Positions 61,847 to 64,000 of a stretch of DNA of 64,000 nt are shown piece after piece. A program made the translations under genes and the position numbers. How positions within the stretch are numbered: the first letter of the stretch is position 1; the number at the start of each line of letters is the position of its first letter. The stretch comes from Flavobacterium sp. HSC-32F16 (GTDB lineage: Bacteria > Bacteroidota > Bacteroidia > Flavobacteriales > Flavobacteriaceae). The notes under the pieces are model-generated. The model had not been told where the DNA came from and searched no databases. It saw only the letters and a program-made list of their open reading frames with translations. The stretch spans positions 212,363 through 276,362 of the forward strand of contig NZ_JALKAC010000008.1 in the NCBI RefSeq assembly GCF_024171645.1. Direction: 5' to 3'.

Positions 61847-61886
61847 CAAATGTATAATTAATTATCGTAAAACAATAATTAATTAT
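61847..61886 (-). promoter_or_regulatory. DUF2975-XRE promoter with twin palindromic operators
   Basis: On the minus strand TTG (61875-61873) and TACATTTG (61854-61847) with an 18-base spacer form a full promoter. The 12-bp perfect palindrome ATAATTAATTAT occurs twice, at 61854-61865 and 61875-61886, centre to centre 21 bp (two helical turns), covering the spacer and the region just upstream. This is the expected layout of a cooperative autorepressor site for the XRE protein; binding is inferred. Confidence 0.65.
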
Positions 61887-61968
61887 TAAAAAAGAAACTT
61901 TTAGATAGTTTTAGAAATATTATAAATCTATTAACATTAGAAAACAAAAGGCATCCATATAAATGAGT

Positions 61969-61976
61969 TAATTTTG
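61969..61976 (+). promoter_or_regulatory. -7 element TAATTTTG of the monooxygenase gene
   Basis: Exact TAnnTTTG match, 19 nt before the ATG at 61996. No -33 TTG found. Confidence 0.55.
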
Positions 61977-61995
61977 TAGACTAGCATTTTTTTAT

Positions 61996-63012
61996 ATGAA
62001 AAACCCAATTTCAGTCTCATTATTAGACCTCGCTATCATCACTCAGGATAGCAATGCCACAGAAACATTTCAAAAAACAAAAGACATAGCGCAATTAGCA
62101 GATACTTTAGGATACAAGCGGTTTTGGCTTGCAGAACATCACAATATGGCACACGTTGCAAGTACAGCAACGGTTGTTTTAATTGGTTATGTAGCAAGTC
62201 AGACCAAAAATATCCGTGTAGGTTCTGGCGGAATTATGCTCCCGAATCATTCTCCTTTAGTAGTCGCCGAACAATTTGGAACGCTCGAAACACTTTATCC
62301 CAACCGAATCGATTTAGGTTTAGGAAGAGCGCCGGGTACAGATCAGCCAACCGCCGAAGCAATTCGAAAAGACTTTTTTGAGCAGGCACAGCGTTTTCCG
62401 CAAAACGTAAGCAAACTCCAAGAGTATTTTTCAAGCGAAAATGAAATAGGAAAAGTACGCGCATTCCCAGCTGAAGGACTAAAAGTTCCAATCTGGATTC
62501 TGGGATCAAGCATGGATAGTGCAGCTTTGGCCGCTGCCTACGGATTACCTTATGCTTTTGCCGGACACTTTGCGCCAAAACTGATGATTCAGGCATTTGA
62601 ATTTTACAGAGAAAATTTCCAGCCTTCAGAATATTTAGACAAACCAAAGACAATGGCTTGTCTGAATATAATCGCAGCAGACACAAACGAAGAAGCAGAA
62701 TTGTTATCTACAAGTTTGTATCAAATGTTTCTAAACTTAATTAGAAACGACCGCAAAGGTTTACAGCCGCCAGTTCCGTCACTAGATGATATCATGAACG
62801 AACAAGAACGTTTCCATGTCAATCAAATGACAGCTGGAACTTTCACAGGAAACAAAGAACAATTAATAACCGATTTGAAAAAGTTTATCAACTACGCAAG
62901 AATCGACGAACTAATGGTAACAAGCCCAATCTTCGATCATCAGGCAAAACTAAAAAGCATTCAAATCACTAAAGAAGCTATCGACAGCTTAAATGATAGT
63001 ATACATATATAA
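61996..63012 (+). CDS. Luciferase-like flavin-dependent oxidoreductase
   Basis: A 338-aa LLM-class oxidoreductase (MsnO8-like subgroup) using reduced flavin. Family blocks: FWLAEHHNMAHVASTATVVLIGYVA, RVGSGGIMLPNHSPLVVAEQFGTLETLYPNRIDLGLGRAPGTD, IWILGSSMDSAALAAAYGLPYAFAGHFAP and the C-terminal TGNKEQLITDLKKF. The substrate is unknown; an oxidative or detoxifying reaction on a small organic molecule is typical. Monocistronic, with a terminator 36 bp downstream. Confidence 0.92.
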   Translation: MKNPISVSLLDLAIITQDSNATETFQKTKDIAQLADTLGYKRFWLAEHHNMAHVASTATVVLIGYVASQTKNIRVGSGGIMLPNHSPLVVAEQFGTLETLYPNRIDLGLGRAPGTDQPTAEAIRKDFFEQAQRFPQNVSKLQEYFSSENEIGKVRAFPAEGLKVPIWILGSSMDSAALAAAYGLPYAFAGHFAPKLMIQAFEFYRENFQPSEYLDKPKTMACLNIIAADTNEEAELLSTSLYQMFLNLIRNDRKGLQPPVPSLDDIMNEQERFHVNQMTAGTFTGNKEQLITDLKKFINYARIDELMVTSPIFDHQAKLKSIQITKEAIDSLNDSIHI

Positions 63013-63047
63013 GTATACATATATATAAGAGTAGATTTCATTATCAC

Positions 63048-63086
63048 AACCCGACAAGTTTTCAAAACCTGTCGGGTTTGTTTTTT
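63048..63086 (+). terminator. Terminator of the monooxygenase gene
   Basis: AACCCGACAAGTTTT pairs with AAAACCTGTCGGGTT (63048-63078, one mismatch), followed by GTTTTTT. The CCCGACA-GG-TTTT form is related to the palindromes at 47902-47997. Confidence 0.85.
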
Positions 63087-63285
63087 ATACATATATATAT
63101 ATGTATATATAATCATGAAATCATAATTACGTTCCAATTTTCCATAGAGATGCACAGCAGTGCGTCTATGTCACGTGTAAAATACAGCGCGTCGATACAG
63201 AAAATCCAATTCACGAAGACTATAATATATAGGAATGTCCAGCTGAGCGGAGACGGAGCCCTTTTAAGTTTGAAATTTAATTAAT

Positions 63286-63365
63286 GAGCTAATCCCGCTA
63301 TCCGTTCCAATCTTTTTGCGGCGAACCCCGCCACAAAAAGGATTTCCACTACTATCGGGGCTAGG
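63286..63365. repeat. Palindromic repeat family H, copy 2
   Basis: GAGCTAATCCCGCTATCCGT at the left and ACTACTATCGGGGCTAGG at the right, almost identical to 41935-42020, but with a shorter hairpin tip (CTTTTTGCGGCG ... GCCACAAAAAG). The bases before it, 63087-63285, hold alternating AT palindromes and no gene. Confidence 0.8.
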
Positions 63366-63634
63366 ACATCGGTTTTCAAAGAAAATTTGCGAAGGAAAAG
63401 ACATTTCCAAAAGAAAAAACAAAGAAAAAATAAAGACTTATTGCCTCACGGACTCTGCGAGATTAAAAAAAATAGAGCAAAAACGAGACTCTGGGTCTTA
63501 GTGACTTCGCGGCAGAACTAGACAAAACAGGCTAAAAAACCAAATAACCCCAAAAGGACGAAAAAAACTTTGCATTGTAAAAAACGTAAAACCAGCGAGT
63601 TACAAAAAAGATTGAAATTATATAAAAAAAAGTC
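63366..63634. other. Gene-free leader region
   Basis: Purine-rich, with degenerate family I sequence around 63430-63515. No credible gene. A 97-codon frame on the minus strand at 63518-63811 runs against the promoters below and is not a gene. Confidence 0.5.
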
Positions 63635-63664
63635 TTGCAGATGTAAATAAAGAGTGTACTTTTG
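63635..63664 (+). promoter_or_regulatory. Tandem promoter 1 (probable rRNA operon)
   Basis: TTG at 63635-63637 and TACTTTTG at 63657-63664 with 19-base spacer; followed by the discriminator CACCCGC. Full consensus match. Confidence 0.75.
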
Positions 63665-63754
63665 CACCCGCAACAGCGATAAACGTTCACTGAAATACCG
63701 GCAGGCAGTTAAGATTTGAAGAAAATTTATTTTCAAAAAAAGATTAAAAAAAGC

Positions 63755-63785
63755 TTGCGGGAAAAGAAAGAAAGTTTTAAGTTTG
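63755..63785 (+). promoter_or_regulatory. Tandem promoter 2 (probable rRNA operon)
   Basis: TTG at 63755-63757 and TAAGTTTG at 63778-63785 with 20-base spacer; followed by CACCCCGC and later GTTCATTGATAGATTGG. Confidence 0.75.
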
Positions 63786-63879
63786 CACCCCGCAAAACAC
63801 GGAAAGTTCATTGATAGATTGGTAATGTTTGAGAGGAAAAAAGAAAAGAAATTTTCTTTAAAAAAACTTCAAAAAACAT

Positions 63880-63910
63880 TTGCCGGTTAGAAATAAGTTT
63901 TCTACTTTTG
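63880..63910 (+). promoter_or_regulatory. Tandem promoter 3 (probable rRNA operon)
   Basis: TTG at 63880-63882 and TACTTTTG at 63903-63910 with 20-base spacer; followed by CACCCGC and then CGTTCGTAGACATATTG, leader-like sequence often seen before flavobacterial 16S genes. The transcribed gene itself lies beyond the window. Confidence 0.75.
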
Positions 63911-64000
63911 CACCCGCTTTGAAACACAAGCGAAGACAAAAAGAAATACACGTTCGTAGACATATTGAATTGACAGCCGTTTTAACAGAGATGTTAAAAC

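Noticed and set aside
62234..62686. 150-codon frame on minus inside the monooxygenase gene
   Set aside because: Antisense shadow; the plus-strand gene has full family motifs.
63518..63811. 97-codon frame on minus near the window end
   Set aside because: Phe/Leu/Cys-rich and antisense to two full consensus promoters.
1..64000. tRNA genes, insertion sequences or prophage
   Set aside because: No cloverleaf-like sequence with T-loop pattern, no transposase, integrase or structural phage gene was seen on either strand.

Overview
The window reads as a low-GC chromosomal segment of a Bacteroidota bacterium, almost certainly Flavobacterium or a close relative. Evidence: the RpoB, RpoC, AcnB and KdpB protein sequences; many -7 elements of the Bacteroidota form TAnnTTTG; weak or absent Shine-Dalgarno sites; family signatures typical of the phylum (DUF3467 after rpoC, exosortase N with its VIT-domain partner, ABC permease/M1 peptidase fusion); and many dispersed palindromic intergenic repeats. 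No phage, insertion sequence, CRISPR array or tRNA was seen.

Layout. 1-7.2 kb: the 3' part of rpoB, rpoC and a DUF3467 gene, ended by a strong terminator. 7.5-14.5 kb: a Cys-containing membrane-anchored hypothetical, prfC, a lipoprotein alpha-amylase, a SurA-like parvulin and a MoxR ATPase. 14.6-18.3 kb: exosortase N (xrtN) and its single dedicated substrate with a VIT domain and PEP sorting tail, overlapping as TAATG. 18.7-23.9 kb: two different aconitases in tandem. 24.2-30.6 kb: LysM/NlpC hydrolase, a histidine kinase/receiver pair, a DUF5958-like gene, an amino acid permease and a secreted orphan.

30.9-37.3 kb: a DUF1810 gene and a DNA-repair island on the minus strand (AlkB-like dioxygenase, exonuclease III, DnaQ-exonuclease/GIY-YIG fusion, UmuC, UmuD), with a divergent HTH-S24 self-cleaving-type repressor whose shared promoter region holds a candidate operator.

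37.6-51.8 kb: a potassium-transport (Kdp) locus on the minus strand: a 93-aa helical protein, an unreported-looking 27-aa membrane micropeptide, KdpF (25 aa), KdpA, KdpB, KdpC, an outer-membrane porin, a stand-alone KdpD N-terminal sensor and a separate HAMP-PAS histidine kinase. Upstream lie a sigma-54-type response regulator and a TPR histidine kinase; no KdpE was found. Nearly every gap of this locus holds a different family of palindromic repeat.

52-63 kb: a second sigma-54-type regulator, an alpha/beta hydrolase, a polysaccharide deacetylase, an ABC transporter with an M1 peptidase fused to its permease, an XRE/DUF2975 pair with a striking twin palindrome over its promoter, and a luciferase-like monooxygenase. 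The window ends in three tandem consensus promoters that look like the leader of a ribosomal RNA operon starting just beyond position 64000.
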